From assembly GCF_000340215.1 (NCBI RefSeq), contig NW_006921532.1:9329172-9393171 (forward strand): a stretch of DNA of 64,000 nt, given 5' to 3'. A program made the translations under genes and the position numbers. This stretch comes from Pseudocercospora fijiensis CIRAD86 (taxonomy: Eukaryota > Ascomycota > Dothideomycetes > Mycosphaerellales > Mycosphaerellaceae). Shown here in pieces: positions 1 to 10,525 of this stretch (the stretch's first letter is position 1; every line of letters starts with the position of its first letter). Below the pieces are notes generated by a model, which was given only the letters and a program-made list of their open reading frames with translations, ran no database searches and was not told the origin of the DNA.

Positions 1-1859
1 CCTCGACACATTGCCTTCGCATTGGTGGGTCGTCGCCGTGCTGTCCGTGGCCTTGACGCCTGTCCTGGAACAGGTGGAAGTCTGGGGGCGCTCGGAGACT
101 GCGTCCTAGAACTTGCGGTCTTCACGCTAGGCGCGGCGTAGTCGGGCCCAGCGCTGCTTGTGGGAGAGGCAGAGCGGGCCACACCCGATCTTGCCATCCT
201 GCTAGTCGCACTTGTTGCTTCCGCATGTTTCGAAACGGACAACGCAGCGGGTGCTCGAACCTCCGACTGCACCGACAAGTGTTCGTGATCGCTTGAGCCT
301 TTCCTGTTGGATGTCGTATCAATCGCTGGGCCCCATGGCTCGTAGGTGGCCCATTGACTTGTAGGGCCCGCTCGAGACTGGAGCGCTGGATCCATGGGCG
401 ACTCGAGCGGCTGCCTCCGAGGCATGCCGAATGGCTTCTGCGGCGTTTCCTTCGGGATAATCGGTTTCGCCAATGCTCGAGGAGGTGAGGACTGCTTTGG
501 AAGCTCAGCGCGCTCTCCTGGACTCTGCTGATTGCGAACGTGTAGGGCCAGTACCCGTGCACCATCAATCTTGTCTGCATCGTTTTCGTACGTATCGAAA
601 GCCTCTACGCTAGTTTTCGAACTACCAGGAGGACTGGGCCCATTGCTGCTGTGGTTGCTTTTGGTGTCGCAGCCCGAGCGTGTTGTCGAAGCTAGGGAGG
701 ATGCAGACTCTGTTGGAGTGTGATTACCACTCTTTTGATGTTGTGCTACAGGTTTCGGTACAGGCGGTGCGTCTCGCATTCGATAGTCCATGCGTGTACC
801 AGCTCGGCTATCTGTCCTCACCGGAAGCTGAGAGGGTGTAATTGCTGATAGGAGGTTAGGTTCGCTCCTGGCCTTGGACAAAGTCTGTGAGTCGGGCCGC
901 TCGTGGCTCATTTGTGCGAGTGGATATGAGTGATCTCGTCCGAATTCAGCTTCATCCCTTCGCACAGCCAGCGGGAGCACTGAATCAGGTTCAGCGCTGA
1001 ATTGATCGAGGAACGATGGTGATAATATCTCGTCATCTGGTCTATTAGGACGTAGTGGAGGAGCCTTTCTGGCAGCTTCACTCGGTTCTCGAGGGACTCT
1101 ATTGCTTTGAGGCGTCGAGGGTCGTCCTCTTGATCGCGACCTGTTCGACTGTGCTGTAGCAGGTCGGGCTAGAGGCTCTACCGCAGGAGCACTTGGTCTT
1201 CGACCGCTTGACGGCAATGGACTGGATGCATTTGAGTCTCCAGTGCCTTGCCTCCTAGTGCCAGCGAATGGCCCGCTCTTCAATGTGTTCAGCTTCTGCA
1301 ACACATTCTCACTTGCACTCGCATTTGCACTCTTAGGTTCCAGGTTGAATGGCTCTTCTTCGGCACCCAAGTTCCGATCGAACCGAGATGTCCCTCTCGA
1401 CGGAGCCCGGTCACTTCCGGTGGGTGTTCGTCTTCCCTGACTAGTCGGCGGCCTTGAAGGAGGAGGGTTCATTGATGGCCATGGCGGGAATGCGCAGTCA
1501 AGATTTGCTGATAGCTCAGGACTCGGTGGCCGAGGATCGTATAGTCGTGGCATAGGACTAGTCGCACTCCTCTGATATCCAGGCTTGGCACTTCGCATAC
1601 TCGTTCCCGGCGAATCAGGCGATTCCAGGCCTGTCGGTCGGGGTGCAAGGTAAGTTCTATTTGCGGCATCCGGGTTGATTTTTGGCAAGGCTATCCGTGA
1701 TGCTTTCGAGGGTCCGTTTTGATTGGAGGACGGTGTTGGAGTCCTTGTTCGCGATTGAGGGACGGCAGGCTCGCTATTACTCTGCTGTAGAGGCAGCGGT
1801 GTCATAGAAGGCCCATTGCCGCTTGCATTGAGCTGCCTTAGAGTAAAAGGATTGCTCAT
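1..1859 (-). CDS. Ser/Pro-rich disordered protein, N-terminal part (cut by window edge)
   Basis: An open minus-strand frame starts with ATG at 1859 and runs to the left edge without a stop, giving about 620 residues; the gene continues outside the window. I checked the frame directly over the first 180 bases and at the start. The product is low in complexity and rich in Ser, Pro, Arg and Thr, with no folded domain in this part. It begins MSNPFTLRQLNASGNG and includes ANRTYLAPRP and, near residue 115, SANLDCAFPPWP. I associate this last motif, from memory, with fungal LIM-domain proteins related to paxillin, whose LIM zinc fingers are C-terminal and would lie beyond the edge. The LIM assignment is therefore inference; the existence of the coding frame is well supported. 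Confidence 0.72.
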   Translation of the reverse strand, partial: MSNPFTLRQLNASGNGPSMTPLPLQQSNSEPAVPQSRTRTPTPSSNQNGPSKASRIALPKINPDAANRTYLAPRPTGLESPDSPGTSMRSAKPGYQRSATSPMPRLYDPRPPSPELSANLDCAFPPWPSMNPPPSRPPTSQGRRTPTGSDRAPSRGTSRFDRNLGAEEEPFNLEPKSANASASENVLQKLNTLKSGPFAGTRRQGTGDSNASSPLPSSGRRPSAPAVEPLARPATAQSNRSRSRGRPSTPQSNRVPREPSEAARKAPPLRPNRPDDEILSPSFLDQFSAEPDSVLPLAVRRDEAEFGRDHSYPLAQMSHERPDSQTLSKARSEPNLLSAITPSQLPVRTDSRAGTRMDYRMRDAPPVPKPVAQHQKSGNHTPTESASSLASTTRSGCDTKSNHSSNGPSPPGSSKTSVEAFDTYENDADKIDGARVLALHVRNQQSPGERAELPKQSSPPRALAKPIIPKETPQKPFGMPRRQPLESPMDPALQSRAGPTSQWATYEPWGPAIDTTSNRKGSSDHEHLSVQSEVRAPAALSVSKHAEATSATSRMARSGVARSASPTSSAGPDYAAPSVKTASSRTQSPSAPRLPPVPGQASRPRTARRRPTNAKAMCR

Positions 1860-4346
1860 ATTAGGCGTGTGACTTCTGGTCGTGAGAGGCGCTGGCATCT
1901 CTCCTCTGCAGACATGATCTCCCATGGCCGCTATTGCGATTTCGTCCCCACATGTTGAGCATTTGATCGTTGGTAGAAAGGAGACTGGCCGTACTCCGTC
2001 TAATGTAGCCAGCGACATGTCTGCCGTTCGATAAAGCATCCAATGCGGAAGTGATAGTTCTGACTCGCGCGCCTCTTATCGTTGTATCATTGCTCCCCGG
2101 CGACTCAAGTATATAATCGATCAATCGATGCGTCAACGTCCAGCGTCTCGTTGCGGGCGGTGCTTCGAAGCGATGGATAAGGCTCTGGCTAGCTGTGGTC
2201 ACTGCAGGCAGGCAGGGTCTGGTATGTGGAAAGAGTGTGGGGAGGACGGAGTAGCATGCGCGCGCAAGCAGTGGAAGACAGAAGTGCAAGTGTGGCACAG
2301 GCGTTCGAGACGTTGCGTCGGCGATCGTGCAAGAGCCTCGAGCAAGGTTTGAAACAGTCCAAACAGACACAAAGGTCTAAGTGCTGATAGCAGAAGCGAA
2401 AGGTGCCTAATGGGGTCGACGAGCAGGGAGCTCCCAACGGACTACAAGCGTCAGCGGGCCTCTAGCGCTGGTGGGTAGTTGTGATAGCCATCGAGCCAGG
2501 CTCAGCCAGCGCTTCCCACGGCTCGTTGTTTAATGAGGCTGATCCAAGCGTCGAGCAAGGGGCACACGTGAAGTCGGCCGCGAGGGTGCTGCTGGACAAC
2601 AAGAGACACTCCCGAAGATTGCGGCCTGGGCTCTGTCGCTGTTTCACCGCCGGGCGTGTTCAAGGTGGGCGCCTGTCATTCTGCGACGCCGACAACCTTG
2701 TGGCATGTCGGCGGCGGTGGCGCTCTGCCTGAGATGATGATGAGGTGAACATGTTCGTGATGCACGTGCGGGTGCGGATGCGGATGCACATGCGGATGCA
2801 CATGCACATGCACATGCGGATGCACATGCACATGCACATGCGGATGCACATGCGGTGTGCGCGAGCATTCATAGAATACCGCCTCGGGTTCTGCCGGCCA
2901 GCAATTTGTTGTTGGGGCTGCGCTGCGCTGCGCTGCTTGGGGCAGAGGGGCGACGAATGTGCGGTGCACGTTGCCATGGCCGTCGCCGTCGCCGTCGCCG
3001 TCCTTTAGCCGCTGCCGTCCTGACGCGGACGCGGCCTGTGTGCGCTGACGCTCGAGCATCTGTGCTGTCACGGCTGTGCTGTGCTGTGCCTCTGCCCTCC
3101 TCGACCGTCGACCGTCGACCGCGACGCTTGGCGCCTGCGGAGATTTCGACATTCGCAGCGGCTGTAGCCGAATCATTGATCGCACATGAATGAGATTGAG
3201 CCTTCACCATCACCGTCATGACAATTACAATGATTACATCAGATGGAGATTATTGACGGCTTCCGTGCGGGCATGAACCCAACCAGGTGTCCTTGGCACA
3301 TCGACCCGACATCATCACCAGTGCCCAATAATAATAATACATATCTGTGCACCGTCAGGGATCACGCCCTCGCCCTCCCAGCCCCAGCTCCACGCATGGG
3401 TGGCAACCATTGGCACTGCCAGATTGGTCCTTCGATAGTCCAGTCGGCATGCTTGCTTGCGAAATACAGCTTTCCCCATTCGGCGCAATAGATTCACTAC
3501 ACGTACAGTCAAGACCACAATGCCTGGTCTACCGCTAGTGTGCTCGCGAAGATACCCCATCACCAGGGTGGAGTAGAGAGAGATGTTCAATAATGATGCC
3601 TCCCTGAACACCGCCCTCTGGTTGCTGCAGAAGCTTCCATCATGGAGCCTCGGCTGCTCGTTCCCCCATACATATTATTCCAGCGATCTCAGCTCATCGC
3701 ACGACGGTGTAACTGTGAACGTCTTCGGTCTTCTACCTGAGATCATCAGAACTACCGTACCGCCATGCTGCCATAACTATACGTCGAAAGCGTACCTTGA
3801 CAGATAAGCTGGCCGGCGGCAATAAAATGCAAAAAACCACCCTGAACTTCTACTTCAAGGTTCGGCGGCTGCAAATTGTTTGGAAATGGCTTCAAACTTC
3901 TTGGCTTGCTAGCACGCATACCGGTGCTGAACACGGAACTCGGAGGCTGGAATTCCTCTTATTACGTAGACACGCACGGCCAATGATACTGATCAAGCGA
4001 GTGATATCTCGCATGGTCCAGGTCAAAGTGAATCGTTATTGTGCTTGTATGGCATGTGCAAGGTCACACATGATGCTTTCATCAGCGTTATGTGTCAATC
4101 GATGCACGATGATATGCACGAGTCAAGAGCGTAGACTTCGACATCCAAGCGCCAGGGCCAGGGCATGGTGTCATCGATCTCGCATTCTTCATCCTGAGAC
4201 GAAACACATGAGAGATTCTCAAACAGCAATGTGATGAAAAGAGATATATCTGGGTATTCGTAATTCCTAGGGCAGCTCCATCGTACTTGCGACTTTCAGC
4301 CATCTCGTTCGTCCTTCGTTCACCTTCGTTTGCCTGCAACAATTAT
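1860..4346. other. Gene-free spacer of 2.5 kb with simple repeats
   Basis: I see no convincing gene here. The short open frames overlap one another on both strands and have no recognisable product. The spacer lies upstream of the disordered protein and downstream of DSN1, so it should hold the promoter and 5' UTR of the former and the 3' end of the latter. It contains a hexamer repeat at about 2770-2856, a short CCGTCG run at 2979-3002 and a GACCGTC run near 3103-3120. The last kilobase is less GC-rich and featureless. Confidence 0.55.
2770..2856. repeat. ATGCAC/ATGCGG hexamer tandem repeat
   Basis: About 14 hexamers of ATGCAC and ATGCGG alternate here. The hexamer length keeps several frames open at once, so long artificial Met-His-Met-Arg or Ala-Cys-Ala frames appear on both strands. 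I read it as a non-coding microsatellite. Confidence 0.9.
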
Positions 4347-6353
4347 TCACCTTCTCTGCTGCGCATTGAGCACTCGCGCCAGGCCCCTTAAAGCATCCAT
4401 CTGACCAACACCCTTGTCGGAAGCGCGGTGCCTCTGCCTCTCCCTTTGGTCAAGAACGTGCGCAGCATCTCCCAACGATTTATCTGCAACTCGTTCCGCA
4501 GTATCCCGCGTCGTCTTGAGCGCATGAATGCCATGCACAAACCTATCCACCGCAAATTCGATATCGTTCGAGATTGTTCTGAGACGTTCCTGAATCGCTG
4601 CAGGGTCTGTCGCCGATGCACCTGGAGCGGATTGTAATTGCTCAAAGATCGCTCTTTGCGGACTGTCAAGGTGTCCTGGGTGAACCGATGATGGTCCATC
4701 TTCGGATTGTTCTTCGTGCTGCAGATTGACCGCTGCTGCAGACTTTACCAGCTCATCCCACTCGGCCCGTTCGCTCTTTAATCTGTGTCGGGACATGGTC
4801 AGCGAGCATCCTAATCTGGCTAAGCACTTCCGATTTACCTTTCGAGCTCTCTTTCAAGCTCTTCTGCCTTCGTTGCATTTGCAATATTACGAGGATTCGG
4901 CTTCTTCCTTAGTGGGAGCTGAGGAGGCACTGACTCGTCCCGTGAGAACCAATCGCTGAGCATTCCATTGTTGACAAGATCCTGGGACAGCTCCTCTTGT
5001 ATCACGCGTGCTGCATTTTGTCAGCTTCGAAGAACGACATTCGATACAGTATATTGTTGCACTCACCAGCTTGAAGAGCTTGGAACTCCTGATTCGCGGT
5101 AGGAGCACTCTGAGCAGGCGGAGTGGGTTTCGGCGGTAAAAGTCGTATCCCACACCATCCAAGGAGACACCGCATGCGTCTTGGCTCCGTGAGATCCGCA
5201 GAAATATGTTTGAAAAACTCAGACGAAGGCACTTCGCTATGCGGCATTGCTGTTGCGCGAACATTTTGGTCAGCGGCTTGTTCTTGTACTGCTTGGTCAC
5301 CACATTGTCGCTGAGGCGATGACGCAGGATCGCTGTCCGGTGAAGGATAGGCGCCTTGAGGAGACTTCTCAGATGACCGAAACTGATTTTCCGCAAGAGT
5401 CGAAGTTTCTGACACCTCTGCGAGCAAAGGTGTCAGGTAAGAAGTATCACATAGGAAAGAATCCGGCTTACCATGACCACGTCCCTCGTCAATCACGCTA
5501 CTCGCTCGCTTGCCTCGCAAACCAGCGCTGCTCCGCCTGCCATTCTCGCCACTGCCCTTTCGCATTTCTTTATTCCGTCGCTGTACTGGAGTGTCGGCAA
5601 AAGGGAGCATGATGCGCATCACCTTTGCCTCTTCGCCTCCATCATTACCAGCCTTCCGATTCTTCTCGATCGTGAGTGGCCTACCACGAGCTGGACTGGC
5701 CTGTCGTTCTGCATTGGCATGCGATTTGGCGTGAGATGCGCGGTGGGGTGAAGGCTGCGTCGCTGCATGCTCCTCCGCCTCATTTGATAGCCGCTTGCTA
5801 CGACGCACTGGCTTCTCCTTCTCCCCAAGTTCAGGCGTGGTCGGTAGACGCTTTCGAGTCTTCTTCTGAGCTGTTTTGGGTACTGGCTCGTCTGCTACGG
5901 GCTCTGGTGCAGGTGGTTCGGCCGGCGCTGCTGTAGTCTCCTCAGCAGACTTGTCCGCGGATATTTGTTTCTGGTCAGAGTTCGTCGCGTCTTTCTTTCG
6001 CCGGCTCCCTTTCCTTGCAAATTTGAAATCGTCCGCCTCATCTGTGTATTCTAGAATCAAAAGTCAGCATCCCCCGTCGCAGCATATCTGTGCCAAACCC
6101 TACCTTTCCGTTTCTTCTTAGACGCTGTCTTATTTTGATCGCCATCCTGCTGTTTCGTGTTCACCGAGGTTGTCGTCGTTGACGCGCCATTGACCTTTGC
6201 CTTCTTGGTTGGTGGCTCATTTTCTGCGCCTTCATTGCTGTTGCCCTCCCCGGACAGCCGCGCGCTGCGTCTTTTCTGCGATACGCTTCCGTTCATTCCA
6301 ACAACTTCCAATGGCGACCTTGTCAAGACGACTGACATATCTTGTGCTCGCAA
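4347..6353 (-). CDS. DSN1: Kinetochore MIS12-complex subunit Dsn1/Mis13
   Basis: Four exons on the minus strand: 6353-6104, 6050-5067, 5010-4839 and 4782-4347, with introns of 53, 56 and 56 bp. The joined frame encodes 613 aa. The product would join centromeric chromatin to the outer kinetochore as part of the Mtw1/MIS12 complex. The first half is a basic, Ser/Lys-rich disordered region. The family signature follows: HSEVPSSEFFKHIS and then EPRRMRCLLGWCGIRLL. After the second splice come RVIQEELSQDL and SDWFSRDE, and the last exon is helical and ends at AQQRR. The splice junctions restore the conserved order (GEFQALQA-like end of exon 2 into RVIQEEL). A second Met (MSVVLTR) could be the true start. 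Family assignment rests on the EPRRM...LLxWCG block and the downstream WFSR motif. Confidence 0.88.
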
Positions 6354-6471
6354 AACTCATGCGCCTTCCGATTCCAATCGCGTCGGGGATCGCGTGCGCG
6401 CCGGCTGGTCAGTGTCGAAGCTATCGCGGCGCATACATATAGCGCCAGCAGTATGCGAATGCTCGCTATTC

Positions 6472-6519
6472 GGCGCGTGAGTCCGGAATCTGGCGCGTGA
6501 GTCCGGAATCTGGCGCGTG
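6472..6519. promoter_or_regulatory. 20-bp tandem repeat with ACGCG cores upstream of DSN1
   Basis: A 20-bp unit occurs twice in tandem (6472-6491 and 6492-6511), followed by the first 8 bases of a third copy. On the DSN1 sense strand each copy starts with CACGCGCC, so three ACGCG cores lie about 120-165 bp upstream of the DSN1 start. ACGCG is the core of the MluI cell-cycle box bound by MBF-type factors. The repeat is seen directly; its regulatory role is inference. Confidence 0.5.
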
Positions 6520-6877
6520 GTAAAGATGTTGTCGGTGTGTCCGTGCGATTCCAATGTTGACGTGCCGTGGTCGACGCTCAGCTTGTTGTTTTGGGGGGTT
6601 TCCTCGGCTAACTTTCCGTTTTCAGATTTTTGCTCGAGCTAGGACTGGTGTATACATACATCTCTGGACTGCTGGATCCGAGTGCATCGAATTCCGATAT
6701 TCGGAAGTGGAATTGCGGACATACATCACCTGAGCGCTTTCAAACAGCTATATTGAATATCTGCCCGCAGCAAGATCTCTCTGAAATAGCAAAAGCTACA
6801 CCTGAAGTAGCCACCTTTTCCCCACAGACATGCTCCCACTCTCATCGTATCTTGACAACATCTCCTCCTGAGAGTTA

Positions 6878-8564
6878 TCAGCTTCGAACTCCCAGGACAC
6901 AAATTCTGCCTCCAGCTATGCTTTCATCCCCGGTCCATCCAAACAGAATCGTGATGCGACAGAACAACATTCGGTCCGCGAGATATTTCAGCTCGTCGTG
7001 TTGCATCGCCAGTAGGTCTTCTGGGCCTCGGCCAAGAAGCTCACGCCAGGCTTGATCGGAGAAGAGCAGCTTGCCACCGTCAATGACAGCAGTCTCGTCG
7101 ATCACCTGCCCAAGTATACGTGGGTTGAGCCGAAGCGAGACTTGTTTCTCGCATCCTTTGCAAGCTGCGGAAAGAGCATTCGCGTGGATTGGTATGGTAC
7201 AGCACTCGCCACTGAGTAGCATCTGTCGCTTCCAGTACTGTAGGAGCTTCACTTCCATGATGAGCAGACTCATGTAGCCTTGAAATGTCTCTCCGGGAGC
7301 ACACCGTGCGAATTCATCAAGACTGGCAGTGGTGAATAAGCAGCGGATGGGGCCACTCTCGATAGTCTCAATGTCGAACACGCCCTCTGGAAATGCTGGA
7401 TTGATGGCTTCTCTGCTTCGCTGTCGCGCTGACCAGCGACGCAACCAATCTGCATCAGGGATTACTGGGTCAACGTCCACGATGGTGGCAGACGTAAGGT
7501 TGAAGTAAGTCTGTGAATTGTCAGCTTTCAAGCTCACTTCAGGGCAGGTCCATGACATACTGAGCGTCCAATTTTCCAGCCTGGTGACTGAAGTAGTAGT
7601 ACTGTGTGGCCAGCTTTCCATCCGTCTGTCGCCAATTGTTGTCTTGTGTCGTGGTTGCCGAACTCTTCGTTGTGATTAGATGCTGGCGATGATGCGACTG
7701 TGCCCCAGAGACCAAGCGTAGCTTCGGCAGTATCGTCATGAACCTGGAGCGTTACATTCTCGGTGACGCTCTCATCGCGGCGAGTCACTGGATATATTCA
7801 GTGATTGTTTTTGATCGGGTGTTCTATCAGCTCACCTTTCCTCTTCGCACCGACACTCTTGACCACAACGAGGATTCTGGCGTCAATCACATCGTAGCCT
7901 CCATCAATGAAGCTCTGGAGCGTCATGAGATTGTTGAGTGGCATTCCTTCGGTATAGCCCAAAGGATTTCGGTATCTTCCATCATCACTATTCTGATGTA
8001 CGAAGATGTGACAGTTGCGATCCCGCTCAGGGAAGAGGGATGCGAAGAGTGGTGCACTTGCACTTGACAAAGATCCATTCTCGCCATTGCTGACTGCATC
8101 AATGCATCAGTACAATCCGATATCCCTAAAGCTCGTTGGGCAAGTGGCTCACCATGGTTCGTCCAGATGGACACCAATGAGCCCAGGCGGACACACGGTA
8201 TGCGAGAAGCGTACCACAGCCTGACTGTAATAGCACCTGCACCATCTTTGACTACAAGTTTGAGACAACCTTTAGCAGAGCGTGGGCTCTTGGGTGCATT
8301 TGCCACGTCAAAGATATTGGCAACTCTACCCATGAACGTGACAGCGTTGGGACCTGGCGTCAAATCGCTGATCTCGTAGTCGGCATATTCGAACTCCGGA
8401 TGCCATGCCTCCGCAGGCTTTGGCTGCAGTGCTTGTTGCAGTTCTTCCTCTGTGAAACCATCGCCAATCGGCGTACTGGAGCGGGTCGTGGAAGATTTGA
8501 CTGGCGAAGTAGTAGGCGTTAGGTAGGCCTGGATGGAGGCATTTTTACCGCCCGATCGACCCAT
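6878..8564 (-). CDS. OB-fold nucleic-acid-binding protein (RPA/MEIOB-like), uncharacterised
   Basis: Four exons on the minus strand: 8564-8153, 8093-7836, 7787-7561 and 7510-6878, with introns of 59, 48 and 50 bp. The joined frame encodes 509 aa. I chose ATG 8564 (MGRSGGKNASIQAYL) over an in-frame upstream ATG because the upstream stretch is hydrophobic and unlike the rest. Two OB-like segments are visible. The first has KGCLKLVVKDGAGAITVRLWY. The second, starting in exon 3, has ENVTLQVHDDTAEATLGLWG. A likely structural Zn site follows in exon 4 (CCTIPIHAN...CKGCEKQV). This pattern resembles large-subunit RPA and MEIOB-type proteins, so a role on single-stranded DNA is plausible. I do not recognise a named fungal orthologue, and the precise function is unknown. 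Confidence 0.78.
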
Positions 8565-9014
8565 GATGAGCGGAACCAGCGCGAAGAACAACCACAGACA
8601 ACGGAAAGAGACAAATTGGAGGAGGGAATTGATCAGCGGAAATGGGAGTGTGGAAGTCGCGTCGCGCTTTCTTCTTTTCGACCTACCAAAGTTGGCAAGG
8701 CAAGAGCGTGACTGTGTCCTCCACCTCTCTTCCATCACAGGCAGCTCAACCTTGCCTTTCCTACTCGTTGTTCATCCTATACGGCTGGGCGAGCAATTCC
8801 GTGTTCAAGCACAGCGGCCTTGACTCGTCTCCATCGGCACGACATGATGGCTAGACGGCCTCGCCGGCTGTATAACTTGCCAGCTCAAACAACAAGCCGT
8901 GTTTGCCTCCAAAGCTGTAGTAGCGGCCATATCACCTCCGCAGATTTCTTGTTGAGCTGAGCTCACGTCCCAGTTGCAATGAAAATGGCATTTTCCAATA
9001 TATTGTGTCCCAGC
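8565..9014. other. Spacer between OB-fold gene and RRP46
   Basis: These 450 bp should hold the promoter of the OB-fold gene and the 3' end of RRP46. I see no gene or strong signal in them. Confidence 0.5.
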
Positions 9015-9737
9015 TCATGTCTTCTCCCGCCATGCATTTGCTTTCCTGGCCTGCGCTTCCAGCGTCTCCCTCAGCCATGGTGTGCCAGCTTTGTCGCCGT
9101 TCGTCATGCCGACATCCTCGCTCACAGGCGCGATTGCTGCAGCACACGCTTGTTGACTGGCATCCATAACCGCTTCCCAAGTACCAATATCAAAGATACC
9201 AGACGACTCGTCAAGAAGCTGTTCACCGTGCTGATTGAACGCTGTGGCATGTATGCTCCTGCTTCCCAAGACCTCTTTCTCGCTTGGATCAACAACAACC
9301 TTGCCACTGTCAGTGACGACAGCTAGCACCGCGCTGGTAGTCGTTGCAAGAGGTACACCGCCATCGATCGCCGCAGTAAGCGAAGCGTTGATTAAGGCGG
9401 GCAGGATCGCAATATCGCCAGTCGTTTTCCTAAACTGGGTTTGTGGTTGATTGCTGACTTGCACTGTGAACTGAAACAGTGTTCGAGGGTGGAGATGTAC
9501 GAGGAGGATCGACCTGAGAACCTTTTGCATGATGCCTTCTAGCCATCTTTCTCGTGGCCCGCCGACCCCAGAGGACGGTCGAAAGTTGACTTCAATGGCG
9601 GCTTCTTCGGGGAGCTCGTCACGGCGCTGTACTTCAACAGGGCCATTGACGCCTGCAATAATCGTGTACAGGCCGTCTGAAAAGACGGAAGAGCCGTCGG
9701 CTCGCGATAATGGGTGCTGCAAGAGCTCCGGACCCAT
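9015..9737 (-). CDS. RRP46: Exosome core subunit Rrp46 (RNase PH-like fold)
   Basis: A single exon encodes 240 aa. The protein has the RNase PH fold from its N-terminus: RADGSSVFSDGLYTIIAGV, then GPVEVQRRDELPEEAAIEV, FRPSSGVGGPRERWLE and HPRTLFQFTVQV. The second half has LINASLTAAIDGGVPL and VVVDPSEKEV. This order and the short length match Rrp46, one of the six PH-like ring subunits of the eukaryotic RNA exosome, which processes and degrades RNA in nucleus and cytoplasm. Ring subunits of this kind are catalytically inert in fungi, from general knowledge of the complex. Rrp46 fits better than other ring subunits because the N-terminal extension is minimal and the RRDELP motif is present. A neighbour in the other orientation would be expected to share no operon; spacing gives no added clue. 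Confidence 0.85.
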   Translation of the reverse strand: MGPELLQHPLSRADGSSVFSDGLYTIIAGVNGPVEVQRRDELPEEAAIEVNFRPSSGVGGPRERWLEGIMQKVLRSILLVHLHPRTLFQFTVQVSNQPQTQFRKTTGDIAILPALINASLTAAIDGGVPLATTTSAVLAVVTDSGKVVVDPSEKEVLGSRSIHATAFNQHGEQLLDESSGIFDIGTWEAVMDASQQACAAAIAPVSEDVGMTNGDKAGTPWLRETLEAQARKANAWREKT

Positions 9738-10525
9738 GGTGTAATGGTAGTGTGATGTACGAAGTTTAAAAGTTCGAGTTCACGATCGTGATTGACGCCG
9801 AGCAATCTCCGGCCAGAATCTGCATAGAGAGGCTACATGTGATAAGGGATGCCAAATTGCTGCTCTTACATTTTGTAATGCTGAATCTCACATTTTCGAA
9901 GTCAAGAGGAATAGTGCAATCGTAATGAATGGCACAGATACGAAGAGAGACGGAGAACGTCGACATGGGTATGATACTTTTCATTTCCAATTCCTTCTGT
10001 GCTATCCAGGTCAAGTACCAAAAACTGCCGTCATTTCAACTGACTATCCTTCTCAGGCTCAATAGTCGGCGCCGTTGAAGCGGCAACGGTACATCTTGCC
10101 TTTCGGCAGTACCGAGCTTGAATACAATCTCATTCCCGATCAAGGACCAGAAAGAAGGGCAACGTCAAGTTCCTGACGTGGCTACAGAAATAAAGTATGT
10201 TGCAAGAATGAGTGTGTAATTTGGTTTGTTCCAGTCGTAAGCGGCCGTAATCAGAGCAAATCTGCGATCCTCGCAGGGAGGAGAAATATGCTCGCATGAT
10301 GAAGATGTTTTCACAGAGAACAGCTTCAGAGCACGGGCACTCGCGCAGCGGTCAACGTGCCGAGAGCTGTGCTGAAAATAATTTGTGAAAAAATACCACC
10401 GAATCCAATCCATCCCTTCGCTGTCCAAGTGCATTGAGCAATCCAAGGTCCCCGAAGAATCGTACAAAGCGTGATGTCCAACCAAGAAAGTCGTGAGCCG
10501 AGTGAGTGTCAAGAAGACTTCCAAT
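9738..10525. other. Spacer upstream of RRP46
   Basis: This 788-bp spacer holds the RRP46 promoter and the 3' end of the next minus-strand gene. Two short frames on the minus strand have no recognisable product. Nothing else stands out. Confidence 0.5.

Noticed and set aside
122..580. 152-aa minus-strand frame at the left edge
   Set aside because: It lies in another phase over the long open frame of the disordered protein, which has the better start and composition.
2644..3219. Overlapping His-, Arg- and Met-rich frames on both strands near the hexamer repeat
   Set aside because: They come from the ATGCAC/ATGCGG and CCGTCG repeats, which keep several frames open; no conserved protein is seen.
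9725..9800. tRNA-like stretch (A-box GGTGTAATGGTAG, B-box-like AGTTCGAGTTC) at the RRP46 start
   Set aside because: No matching acceptor stem or anticodon arm can be folded, and the left part overlaps the RRP46 start codon.
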